DNA of 40,663 bases, taken from Glomus cerebriforme. Lineage: Eukaryota > Glomeromycota > Glomeromycetes > Glomerales > Glomeraceae. The notes under the pieces were generated by a model. That model did not search any database and was not told the DNA's origin. It saw only the letters and a list, made by a program, of their open reading frames with translations. The stretch covers positions 119,679 through 160,341 of the forward strand of contig QKYT01000229.1 of NCBI GenBank assembly GCA_003550305.1. The letters are read 5' to 3'. Every line of letters begins with the position of its first letter. The stretch's first letter is position 1. A program made the translations under genes and the position numbers. Below are positions 31,203 to 40,663 of this stretch, piece after piece.

Positions 31203-32360
31203 TATTTTATTTTTACAAATATTATTCTATTGGTAAAAATGATACTACAATTATTTTTTCAAATCTGCATAGTAATCCACAATTTCGCAATTCCAATTAT
31301 GTGATTCATATAAAATACAAAATCACAACTTACTCAAAATCTAGTAATTAGATTTAATAAAATTTATATCATTCAAATTCTTTCATTAAGATGAATTGAA
31401 TAGTATAATATTGTCTTTCTAATATTAATATTAACAAAAATATAACTACACAAACATTTAAAAATTTTGGAAATGAACCATAATCCAATAATTAGATTTT
31501 AATAAAGTTTATACTATTTAATTTATATCAATAAGAAGGTTCAAATAATAGTAATTTCATTTTTCTATCATTAATATTGACAGAGGTAAAACTAGATAAA
31601 TTATTTATCAAATAAAACATGATTTAATAATTGGATTTCAATAATTTTTATATTATTTGATTCATCTTAATGAGAGAATTTGAATGATAATAGTAATTTC
31701 ATTATTCTAATATTAATATTGGTAAAATTATGCTTTAATAAATTTATAATATATAATTTTGGTCAAAATTATATTAATTTTAGCTGAAATTGTAAAATCA
31801 GACCTTAATTTCTGCAATTGTCCACAATATTACAGACTTATCTTTATCTATTAGAATAAAAAAACTATAATATTTACAAAAAATCATTTTTATTTTTAAT
31901 ATACTTAACTTATAATCTAATCCAATTCAATTCAAATTTAAAAAATTTGAATTAAATTATATAAAATATTTGAAAATTACTAAACATTACCTAGATAATT
32001 AATATCTAGGTAATTATTACCTAATTTTTTTTTTTTTTGAATATATCATATAATTTATAATAAAATGTTTTTATCTTAAATTTCTAATTCAGGATGAAAA
32101 AAATAGATATTGCTCTAGAATCTAGGCAAATTAAACTAAATCCCTAACTTTTTTTTTAAATGAAAAAAAAATTTAAATTTTTAAGCTTTTTTTAATTAAA
32201 AAAATTTTTATATTTTTATTCATATAATGAAACTTTATTTATTATTGATTTAAAAGATTACATGTTTATTAATTAAATAAAAAAGATATTATCGAATTCA
32301 TATTTATTAAAAGTCAAGATTTATATTTATTTTTTAATAAGAATATGCTAATAAAAATCA
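31203..32360. other. AT-rich intergenic stretch, no gene seen
   Basis: Degenerate AT-rich sequence. Repeated TTTAATAAATTT and GATTTAATAATT motifs recur without a clear period. No coding or RNA signal is seen. Confidence 0.5.
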
Positions 32361-32540
32361 GAAATAGCAATAAAAAAAAAATATAAAGAGTAACAATAAA
32401 AACAAAAAGGTGAATAAAAAGAATAAGAAAAGATAAAAGGAAAACAAAATAAATAATGAAAAAAAAATAAAAAAGGAAAACAATAAAAGAAAAAGCGTAT
32501 AAATAAAAATAAAAAAAGAGTGAATAAATAAAAGGAGCAA

Positions 32541-32604
<64 letters not shown>

Positions 32605-32935
32605 AAAAAAAAAAAAAAAAAAAGAAGTGAACAAAGAAATAATGAAAGAAAAATAAAATAATGAACATTTAAAAGAAAAATGAAATGAATAAAAGGAAGA
32701 ACAAAAAAAATGAAAGGAATGAATAAAAAAGAATAAAAGGAAAAAAAAAATAAAGAAAAAAAGTAGAAACAGAAAAAGAACAAAAAAATGGAATAAAAAT
32801 GAAAAAATAAAATGAAGAAATAAGTGAAAAAATAGGATGAAAAAAAACAAAAATAAAAGAAAACTAAAAAAAAAATAAAAAGAATAATAGAAGATGAAAA
32901 GGGAATGATAAAAATAGGGATAAAAAGTTATTATC
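32361..32935. repeat. Long purine-biased low-complexity tract
   Basis: About 575 bp of A and G with scattered T and almost no C, made of AAAAAG, GAATAAAA and GGAAAA words. It includes A-runs broken by single G between about 32540 and 32623. The long poly-Phe frames on the minus strand are produced by this composition and are not genes. Confidence 0.85.
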
Positions 32936-35472
32936 ATCATTTTCAAATTAGTGTGATTAGATGATTTGTCAATTAATTAAAATTAAGCTACTAAAAACTC
33001 CAAAAACAGCTGAAAACAATTAATTTATTAAAAATACTACTTATTTTATATGCTAAAACATAAAAAAATCCATTTAATAATTATTTTTTTAAAAAAAAAT
33101 TGAACTTTACTTTTCTTTAAAGAATAAAAAACTACTAATACAAGAAGAACTAATAAGGAAATACTACTCTTTTCAAATTTTTTATCCAAAAACCAAAGAT
33201 CTAAATAAAAAAAATAGTTAGAAATGAAAAAAAAGGAAAAAAACTAACAAAATAAAAAAAATTATTCCCTATTACTTGAAGAGAGTTGTTATGAAAGTAT
33301 TATGAACCTTTAGAAACTCTAAGAATTAGTTTTAAGAATCTTTAGGAATTAGGTTTTTAGAAATTAGTTTATAAGCTTTAGCAAAAACAAAAAAGACAAA
33401 TGATAAAAAATAATTAATAAGGTTATACAATAGTAGTTTAGAGTTACGTAAATCAAATGATATTTATAATTTATATAGTAAAATATGATTTTATTTTTGT
33501 AATTATAGAATCAATTTTTATTTATTACAAATTAATCACTAATTATATTAATTTGAAAATGATAATAAAATAATAAGCAAAAGATAATTAGAAGAAGACG
33601 ATGAAGGAACTAATTGACCAAATGAAAAGCAAAATCTATAAAATAAGAAAAAATTAAGTTAGTAAAAAATGAAATGTAATTAATAATCAAAAATAGAAAA
33701 AAATATACCTTAATATAAAGAAAAACTGAAAAAGAAAAGTAAAAGACCTAAAAAATAAAATAAAGTTAGTAAAAAGTAAAAAATATAAGAAATAAAATAT
33801 AAAAATAAAATAAAAAAATAAAAACTTAGAAGAAATACAAAATAACAAACCTTAATTGCAAAATTAAAAAAAAGCAAAAGAATCTAAAGAAATAAAATAA
33901 AGTTAGTAAGGAACAAGTGTAAAAAATAATATAAAGAAAAAGAAAGAAAACATACCTTTATGCAAGCTGAAATACTAAACAAGATTTAAAGAAAAATATG
34001 AAAATGCAAAATAATAAATAAAATAAATATTTTATTAGTTATAATTTAAAATTATAATGCGTTTTTGTATTATTACATAATGTGTCTTTTAATTCATATG
34101 ATTTTATGATTCCAAAATAATAAAAAATTAAAAAAATTAAAGATCCAGTGCAGAAATCAAACCTGTATTTCTAAGATAAAAAAAATTATTTAGCATTTTA
34201 ACCACTGAAATAACTGAGCAAATCTAATAATTATTAACAAATAATAGTTATATTTATATATTATAAATTATGTGACATATTTAAAAAAAAAAAATACAGG
34301 TAATGATGATTATCTAGGCATCAATTATTCAAGCAATGATCATTCAGATGATGTTTAGCAATTCCCAAAATATTTAATATAATCTAATCTATTAAAAGCT
34401 TTATTTATAAAAAAACTATATTATTACAAAAGTTACAAGAATAAAATTACAAAAATTAAATAAAAACTTATTTGTAAAAAGCTATAAAAATTAAAAAAAA
34501 TAAGATATTGTGATAATTAACAAATAAATATTACTAATGCAAAAATTATTTATTGTTATAATTATTATAATTTCAAATTATTATTAATATAATACTATAA
34601 AATTTTATAAACTATTATATAGTTTTGATAATTAGTATATTTAAAAATAAGCATTCTTTGGTTTAAATTATAATACTTTTAGCTTGTGTTATGATGAGTA
34701 ATAACTGGTATTATATGCAAAAAAAGAAATATTTATTATTAAAATTATATAGTAAATTATTTAACTTTAAAGTTATTTTTTAACTAACTTTTTATATAAC
34801 TGCCAATATATATATTACCGTTTTTTTCATTTGATTTGTGTAATATAAAGTGGCCAAATACTTTTGACCTTTGAGTTACATGATATATAACTTAAAAAGC
34901 TAAAAAAGATAATCTAAAATGCAAAAACAGAATTTATCTTTACATTTAAGTTTTACATGTTATTTCTTATCATTTATAAGGTTTTGCATATTAAAAATAA
35001 AGATAAATAATAATTTGCAAAAGAAAATTTTATATTTTAAAAAACAAACTGAAATTTTATTAGAAAGAATAAAGTATGTACAAATAATAAATTACTATAT
35101 ATTGCTGTTATTAAATATCCCTTTTCAAATATAATGCTTAAATCATTTAAAGGGTTGCAATAATAGCAATATTTTAATTTCTGAATGTTATTCATTAATA
35201 ATATATCTGAACTAATTTTATTCTAAAGTGTAAATGAACCTATCTATTTGAAACAAGTTCACTATCAGAATTAACAATTAACTCAACTTATATAACAACA
35301 TTTATTACAGTAATTAAACCAATCTATATATTCTTACATCTTAACATGTATTAGCTAAAATTAAGTATGTAATTTGACAAGATCTAATATAAGTTGATAT
35401 TTAAATTTTAACAAAAAGGTTTTAAATTTATCATCTGTTTCATATTATATAAAAAAAAAAAAATATTCATTA
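32936..35472. other. AT-rich intergenic stretch, no gene seen
   Basis: About 2.5 kb without a supported gene. Near 33300-33370 there is a weak tandem repeat of GAATTAG-like words. Purine-biased patches continue to about 33950. The 71-codon frame at 34919-35134 is low in complexity and I do not support it. Confidence 0.5.
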
Positions 35473-37311
35473 TTAAATTCCCTCATTTGCTGGATCTTCT
35501 TCATAATTTTCCTTAGTATTATAACCTTCAACAGAATTATCTTTCTCATGATCTTCACCCACAAAATAAGTTACTATTTGATCTGCTTCAGCATCTTCAA
35601 CTCCTTTAACATCTTCAATCTCTTCAGCCTCTTCGGTCTTTTCTTCTCCTTCCTCTTCATCCCAAAATATAAAAGACATTTCTGTCCTTGGAAAAGCCAC
35701 ATGAGAATTAATACATTTAACAAATTTTAAAGTGCCGGATGTTCTAATTACAATACTTAACATATTTTTTTGTGGATAAATAGCCAACAATTCGTGTTCT
35801 TCAGCAACATAATGGGTTCCACCTTCCCATTTTTCATCCCATTGACCTTCAATACAAAATAATGTGACATCCACTCCAATTCTATCTTGAGCTTGATCAT
35901 GAATTACAGTATAATTACTGGATTGAAATTGTCGAAATTCTGATGCTATACCCGTAACTTGCCAATTTGAAATTTCATTAAGATAATTTGCAAAAGTTTT
36001 TGACCTAAAGAATTCATAAACATATTTACAAAAAGATGTTGATGAATCTTTATACTCTTTAATGTTAATATTTTCAAAATCTTCAAAATCACAAACTTCT
36101 GAATTTTTAAGAAGATGATATTTTCTAATGAAAGGAGGTCCTGTTGGTAATTCTTCCCATCCAGTTTCTTTTATACTCTTTATCATTTTTTCGAAAACAT
36201 CATCTCGTAAAAATCCTGTTATGAGAACATAAGAATCTTTTTGTAATCTATTTAATATTCTCTGTTTATTTTTTTCATTCAAGTAAACAGGACTTATAAT
36301 GTCTCTAAGATCAAAATCTTCTTGGGTAGGTGATAGGAAATCTGCACGTGATAATCTAGTATTTAAAGGTCCATGAAACCATCCAGAAATTGAATAACGA
36401 ATTTTTGTTGAAGATATAACTTCAGATACTTGATGAAAGGATGTAGGACTAAGTGCAAAGAAAGCCATTGTATTCCATTTTGGTGTAACCGAAAGAGTTA
36501 TTTCGTTCGGATGTCCTTGAGAATCTCTAAAAAAAACATAAATTAATAAGTATGAAATATATTATAATAAAAAAAATTATATCTTTTTTTTCTATTATTA
36601 CATGTTAAATAATTCCAAAGCGCCACCGTCTTCTTTCGACCAATCTTCATCGACCAAATAAATAATAAAAGCTATCCTCCTTCCGTGCATAAAATCATCA
36701 TCTTTAATATCATCGTCGTGACACAAGAGATAATTTCCCTTTCCATATTTATGAGCAGACAAATCAGGAGTATAATCTAGATCAATTCCTACTAAATCAG
36801 ACATTGTACGAATGAAAACGCCAGAATAAATTGTATCACGCAATTTAGAAAGATGAGGCTTTTCGCAAGTTTTTAAATCTAAACTTTGATAAAAATCATA
36901 AAGATCATTAGATTTATGATCAAAATCTAATTCTTTAATTTCATCTTTTACATTAGAAAGAAATTCATTATCAAATATATTTGGTAAAAGAGCAGCAGGA
37001 AATGGCGAGTTATAAATTACTGCTTGTGAAGTTTCATGAGTAAATGTCTGGTTTTTTTTAAATGCAAAACAAAATCTTCTAATAAAATCTGGGTTTACAT
37101 AGTTTGTATTTAATATATCCAGTACTATTTCTTCCGAAATTGTATAATTTTGTTCATTCTCATCTGGAATTTCCAAAGTTTCTATCGATTTTTCTATCGG
37201 ATTGTTATTATTATCTAGAGGGATTGTATCAAGTTTTTGTTTCTTGTGTGGTATGGGTGTAGTGTCATTTTCTTCTAATTCCTGGGAGAGATGATTTTTT
37301 AAAGTTGACAT
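35473..37311 (-). CDS. ofd1: Ofd1/Tpa1-type 2-oxoglutarate-Fe(II) prolyl dioxygenase
   Basis: Exons 36602-37311 and 35473-36526 join (AT|A) to give 587 aa. The N-terminal dioxygenase has HKYGKGNYLLCHDDDI with Fe ligands H198 and D200, RRIAFIIYLVDEDW, a GGALELF strand, the distal Fe ligand in FHQVSEV (H268), and R280 in IRYSISGWFHG for 2-oxoglutarate. The second half matches the Ofd1 C-terminal degradation domain, starting DLRDIISPVYLN and ending before an acidic Glu/Asp-rich tail. Yeast Tpa1/Ofd1 and human OGFOD1 hydroxylate a proline of ribosomal protein uS12. S. pombe Ofd1 also controls the hypoxic factor Sre1. Nuclear or cytosolic location is expected. Confidence 0.95.
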
Positions 37312-37384
37312 GATAAATAGATGAAAAATTTTTTTTTTTTTTTTTTAATTTGGTAATGAATATTTATTTGATTATCAGTAAATT

Positions 37385-37390
37385 CACGTG
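37385..37390. promoter_or_regulatory. CACGTG upstream of the Ofd1 gene
   Basis: TTCACGTGATA lies 74 bp before the Ofd1 start. It is the third promoter-proximal CACGTG in the window. Function is inferred from the motif only. Confidence 0.35.
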
Positions 37391-37575
37391 ATATAATATT
37401 TGATGATTGTTTTTTTTTCGGTTTATTGTAAATCTTCGCACGATCACTCTTTAAAATTTCAAAAATCAGGTAATAAAAAAAACATGGATTCTCTTTAGTA
37501 AAAGATGTATAAGATGTATTAGGAAAGTATTAAAAAGCAAATCAACCGCAGTAGTCTACGAACTTAATTTGATCT

Positions 37576-37612
37576 GCGGGAAATTCTGCCCAAAATAATC
37601 ATTGGGCGGGAA
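37576..37612 (+). promoter_or_regulatory. Two E2F/MBF-like GCGGGAA sites
   Basis: GCGGGAAA at 37576-37583 and GGGCGGGAA at 37604-37612 both match the E2F core (TTTCCCGC on the other strand). They lie 30-65 bp before the ATG at 37641. TGCCCAA and TTGGGCG around them form a short inverted repeat. In this AT-rich setting two such GC-rich sites stand out. Confidence 0.4.
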
Positions 37613-37640
37613 TTTTTGTCTCACTATTTAGTTAAACGAA

Positions 37641-38012
37641 ATGGCGAATGCCGATCCCTTCCGCCAAGCATTACAGCATTATAACCGGATTCTATAATAA
37701 ATAATTTTTCGGCACTTCGCTTATGGAAATTCATATCATTTATCAAGTTTATGAAAAATATTCCCCAAAGCGAGATTGATATGAAAGGAATTTCAAAAAA
37801 AAGAAGAAAAATTAATCGATTGTTTGACGATACGACGATACTGTAACATGATATAATCATAACGTAATCTACTTAATCTACTTAATCTACATATCAGCCG
37901 ATATCTAATTTATCTAATTCGGATACAAATAGCAAGAATATTTGGAATGTTAAAAGCCGATAAACCCAATTTTAAAAAGAAAATATGACATAATAAAAGT
38001 TTAACAAATTCT
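37641..38012 (+). pseudogene. Candidate small gene, broken or mis-sequenced (uncertain)
   Basis: An ATG at 37641 reads MANADPFRQALQHYN, then stops. In another frame, from about 37690, the sequence continues INNFSALRLWKFISFIKF, then MKNIPQSEIDMKGISKKRRK and INRLFDDTTI to a GTAACA donor at about 37846. A TATCAG acceptor near 37898 joins in phase to RYLIYLIRIQIARIFGMLKA and a TGA. One base must be gained or lost near 37685 to join the two parts. A frame on the other strand is also open here, so chance cannot be excluded. The family was not recognised. Confidence 0.3.
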
Positions 38013-38317
38013 ATTTTGGGTTATTTTTTTTTTTTTTTTTTTGAAGAAAAAACTAGAGACTAAAAAAAAGGTTCGCTGCGTCTTTAATAAATAGTTTATA
38101 GTTAAAACTTGTTCACCATATTCGTAAATATTAATAATTAATTAGGATATAATCATATGAAATTGCCATTGACGTAAAATCAATGAAAGTAAATTTTTTG
38201 ACTGGTTACATTTAAGTTATCGAACCAAAATAATAATTTATTGTCCTTATTATCCGTATAGAAAAATAAAAATAGGTTAATTACGATTATTTGATAACAA
38301 CGTTCATTACTGACGAC

Positions 38318-38833
38318 ATGAAAAGACGTAAACTTCATTTAAATGGCAGTAATGACGCACAAAATAAATTTCAAATCTCCGAAAACGTTCCTTTATATCC
38401 GAAAACTTCCGGTATAAAATGTATATTATCTTCTATATCAAATTAATTGCCATAAAGACCACACAAAGATTTTTTTTACTTATTGGCTATTAATGAAAAC
38501 GCATTTTATTTAACTCAAACTCAAACTAAGAAAGTTATACTCGTACTACACCCACAAAACACAAAAAAAAACAAACAATCAACATCAAATACATTATGCA
38601 TAATGTCAAGAACAGGTTTCACTATAATTCCGTTTGTTTTGATTCGATAATTTAAGGAGAAAGCACGACATTATCCTTCCGTTATCCAAAATGTTATCTT
38701 TATAATCGCTAATCTCGTATCTGCAGCCGCTCCCCCTTCAAACAAAATAATTAATAATATTATTGCAGATCCTTCTTTCAAGTTCGAAAAGGAAATTATT
38801 GCTAATCTGAAATCATTTTTAATTAAGTACTGA
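38318..38833 (+). CDS. Hypothetical small two-exon gene (uncertain)
   Basis: The ATG at 38318 begins MKRRKLHLNGSND and reads on to ENVPLYPKTS. A GGTATAA donor at about 38412 could join to CACGAC after AAAG (38663), giving RHYPSVIQNVIFIIANLVSA and ending FEKEIIANLKSFLIKY with TGA at 38831. The amino-acid mix is unlike the AT-rich noise around it. The proposed intron is long, about 250 nt, and is itself partly open in the second exon's frame, so the model may be wrong. No family was recognised. Confidence 0.35.
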
Positions 38834-38948
38834 ACGTGGTGACTACTAATTACATATTGCTATACAATTCTATTGATTCAATAATATACATATAAATTTT
38901 TTTTAATGCTAAATAAAAATCCTTGTTAAAATTTACATCTAATTGAAT

Positions 38949-40402
38949 CTACTTATTTTTTTCTATGAGAGACAACATTGCCATAACAAGTATAGCCATT
39001 AAAGGACCAACAGCAGCGTATGAATAAAACAATAATGTAGCCATCTCTCCTTGATAATTCCCCGTTAATTGTGCTAAATTCATGCAATTAACAGCAGGAG
39101 GTCCACTTGACATAGACATCAATATGAACCAAAACATTGGATCAGCCAAGTAATAATCCTTTGTATATATTATAATAATCGTTCCAATTATAGGCATTAT
39201 TGCAAATCGACATAACATCACATATGATATTTGTGGGATAATTTCTCTTGTATTACCACTTGGAAGAGTCTTTACTTGAGCCCCAAGTGTCAACAGAGTT
39301 AAAGGCACCGATATTTTCCCTAACTGTTCTACAGTACGCGTAAGTGTAGCATATAGTGGAGCATCCACGCCAAAAAAAATCCCTTTTAAAAATGGAACTG
39401 TTCCGATAATCAATGCAATAATAGCTGCGTACAATGGTGGATTCATGATCTCCTTAATAGGTTTGAGCGCTCTACGAACAAAGTTCATGATTCGAACCCC
39501 TATGTTGACACTCTTTTTTTCGATAGATTTGAAAATTAAAGGTGTATGTTCGGAGACCAAGGAATTAGTTTGTCTCTCATCATTGTGAAAACCTGGCAAT
39601 GGCTGATGTTCGATTGAAATAACTAATTCTTCATCTGATGACTCTTTTCTTAACAAGTATGTTCCTAAACTCCACCTGTATAAATAAATAAATACAATTA
39701 TTATTTATTACAAAAAAAAAGGAAAAAGATCGACATATTAGTTAAAAACACGAACCGCGACAAGTTACCCAAGAGGGTGGCTAATAATATATAGGACATT
39801 CCCCGTTTTACGGCTTCTTTTGGACTATCATTTTCATCACGAAGTAAAATGTTTATTGCATCCGTACTTCCAATCCCTTCCAATAAACCTAATGTAAGAC
39901 TTGTTACGTTATTGAAAATTATACCGGTCATTACAAATCTTGTTACTGAAGGTGTAAGGTTTAATAATTTTCCGCCGATCGCTCCAAGAGAACTACTCAG
40001 TATAACAAGAACCACGTATAAAGTTGGCATTGGCCATAATCGTATTAAAGTATCCAAGTCGATATCCGCCGCAATATTTGCAAGTAACAGACATGGCATG
40101 AAAATCTTTATTATCAATTGAGAAAGTCCCTATAAATTTAAAGAAATTTACTTTTGATTTTAGTAAAGGCCAGAAATTTTGATTGGATTTGAGAAAAAAA
40201 AATCCTCACCTTTTGTATTGAATTGGTTATTATTCCAAGTGATGCTGCTACATATCCAATAAGACACAATAGAACAACTTGTGAAGTCGACTATAATAAT
40301 AAATAGAAATAATTTTAGTCATAAGATTTATTTTATTGATGATCATAAAAAAAGCATTTTCTATACCTGAATAGAAGAAAGTAAAAGTTTAGAAAGATCC
40401 AT
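38949..40402 (-). CDS. PIN-like auxin efflux carrier (AEC) family membrane transporter
   Basis: Exons 40367-40402, 40210-40290, 39756-40129 and 38949-39675 give 405 aa. Hydrophobic segments alternate over the whole protein except a hydrophilic loop at about residues 170-240 (KESSDEELV...EHTPLIF). Visible family features are KIFMPCLLLANIA, LGAIGGKLL, IIFNNVTSLTLGLLEG, the short NLSRWSLGTYLLR segment, and a C-terminal SSGPPAVNCMNLAQL crossover-type motif. AEC proteins are 10-TM carriers. Fungal members are often in the ER, and their substrate is usually unknown. The third donor is GTTCGT. The start is the ATG giving MDLSKLLLSS. Confidence 0.9.
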
Positions 40403-40595
40403 TTTTTTTTTTTAGAAAAAGAAAAATTTTTTTATGAAAGAATAAAACGGAATTTATTTTCTGGGTATTTATAATTTTTTGATAATAATGATATAATATT
40501 AGGTACTATATACGTAATTTAATTTAATAATTTATTAGTATATTTAGTATATTTAATAACAATTAGCATACAGTAAAATTAGCCAATAAAATAAA

Positions 40596-40663
40596 ATGGT
40601 TCAACTTCCAATCGGAGAATTGAATATTGACATGTGCGCGATGATATGCTGCGACATTTTTCC
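40596..40663 (+). CDS. Possible start of a gene running off the right edge
   Basis: An ATG at 40596 opens MVQLPIGELNIDMCAMICCD and stays open to the end (22 codons). A CCAAT-like AGCCAATA precedes it by about 15 bp. It would be divergent from the AEC gene, 193 bp apart. It is too short to identify. Confidence 0.3.
   Translation, partial: MVQLPIGELNIDMCAMICCDIF

Noticed and set aside
32314..32946. Long poly-Phe open frames on the minus strand (up to 210 codons)
   Set aside because: They are produced by the purine-biased tract. There is no domain and several frames are open at once.

Overview
The window looks like nuclear DNA of a fungus, most likely an arbuscular mycorrhizal fungus (Glomeromycotina, Rhizophagus type). 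It is very AT-rich. Genes are split by short GT-AG introns. The isocitrate lyase, Sly1, Prp38B, Ofd1/Tpa1 and PIN-like genes look fungal or general eukaryotic, and decayed Tc1/mariner and LINE sequences fill much of the rest. The species is inferred from composition, gene content and repeats, not proven.

Layout. 1-8000 has no recognisable conserved gene. It holds small inverted-repeat elements and, at 3484-5400, a tandem array of about 14 units. Each unit is a microexon of about 20-44 nt followed by an intron-like segment with two hairpins. A block of 809 bp is repeated exactly at the start of the array around a single N, which is probably an assembly error. 8198-13128 is a compact gene block: MIX23 (+), a homeodomain/LW/RVxF/CCCH protein resembling PNUTS (-), and a four-CBS-domain protein (+). 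13210-20815 is a transposon graveyard: an orphan gene end, a Tc1 element, a PIF/Harbinger-like element, and a decayed LINE split by a second Tc1 element. 21258-28058 is the second gene block: isocitrate lyase (+), PRP38B (-) and SLY1 (+), the last two divergent with only 163 bp between starts. 28059-35472 is AT-rich repeat sequence with pogo-like miniature elements and a long purine-biased tract. 35473-40402 holds an Ofd1/Tpa1 dioxygenase (-), two uncertain small plus-strand genes and a PIN-like (AEC) transporter (-). A possible plus-strand gene start lies at the right edge.

How the genes relate. They do not form a pathway. They are housekeeping genes of glyoxylate metabolism, ER-Golgi fusion, splicing, CPF/PP1 phosphatase targeting, mitochondrial intermembrane space, prolyl hydroxylation and transport. 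Several pairs are divergent and share short promoters, three of which carry a CACGTG palindrome. All multi-exon models were built by hand from splice signals, reading phase and family similarity, and all reading phases close.

Most notable: (i) the microexon-intron array, in which each 5' splice site pairs with a downstream complement and the branch-point-like CTAAC/CTAAT lies in the loop of a second hairpin, with compensatory changes between units; (ii) the single-protein combination of a homeodomain (as in plant LUMINIDEPENDENS) with the RVxF and CCCH parts of animal PNUTS; (iii) transposase relics whose in-frame stops are all explained by C-to-T or G-to-A transitions.
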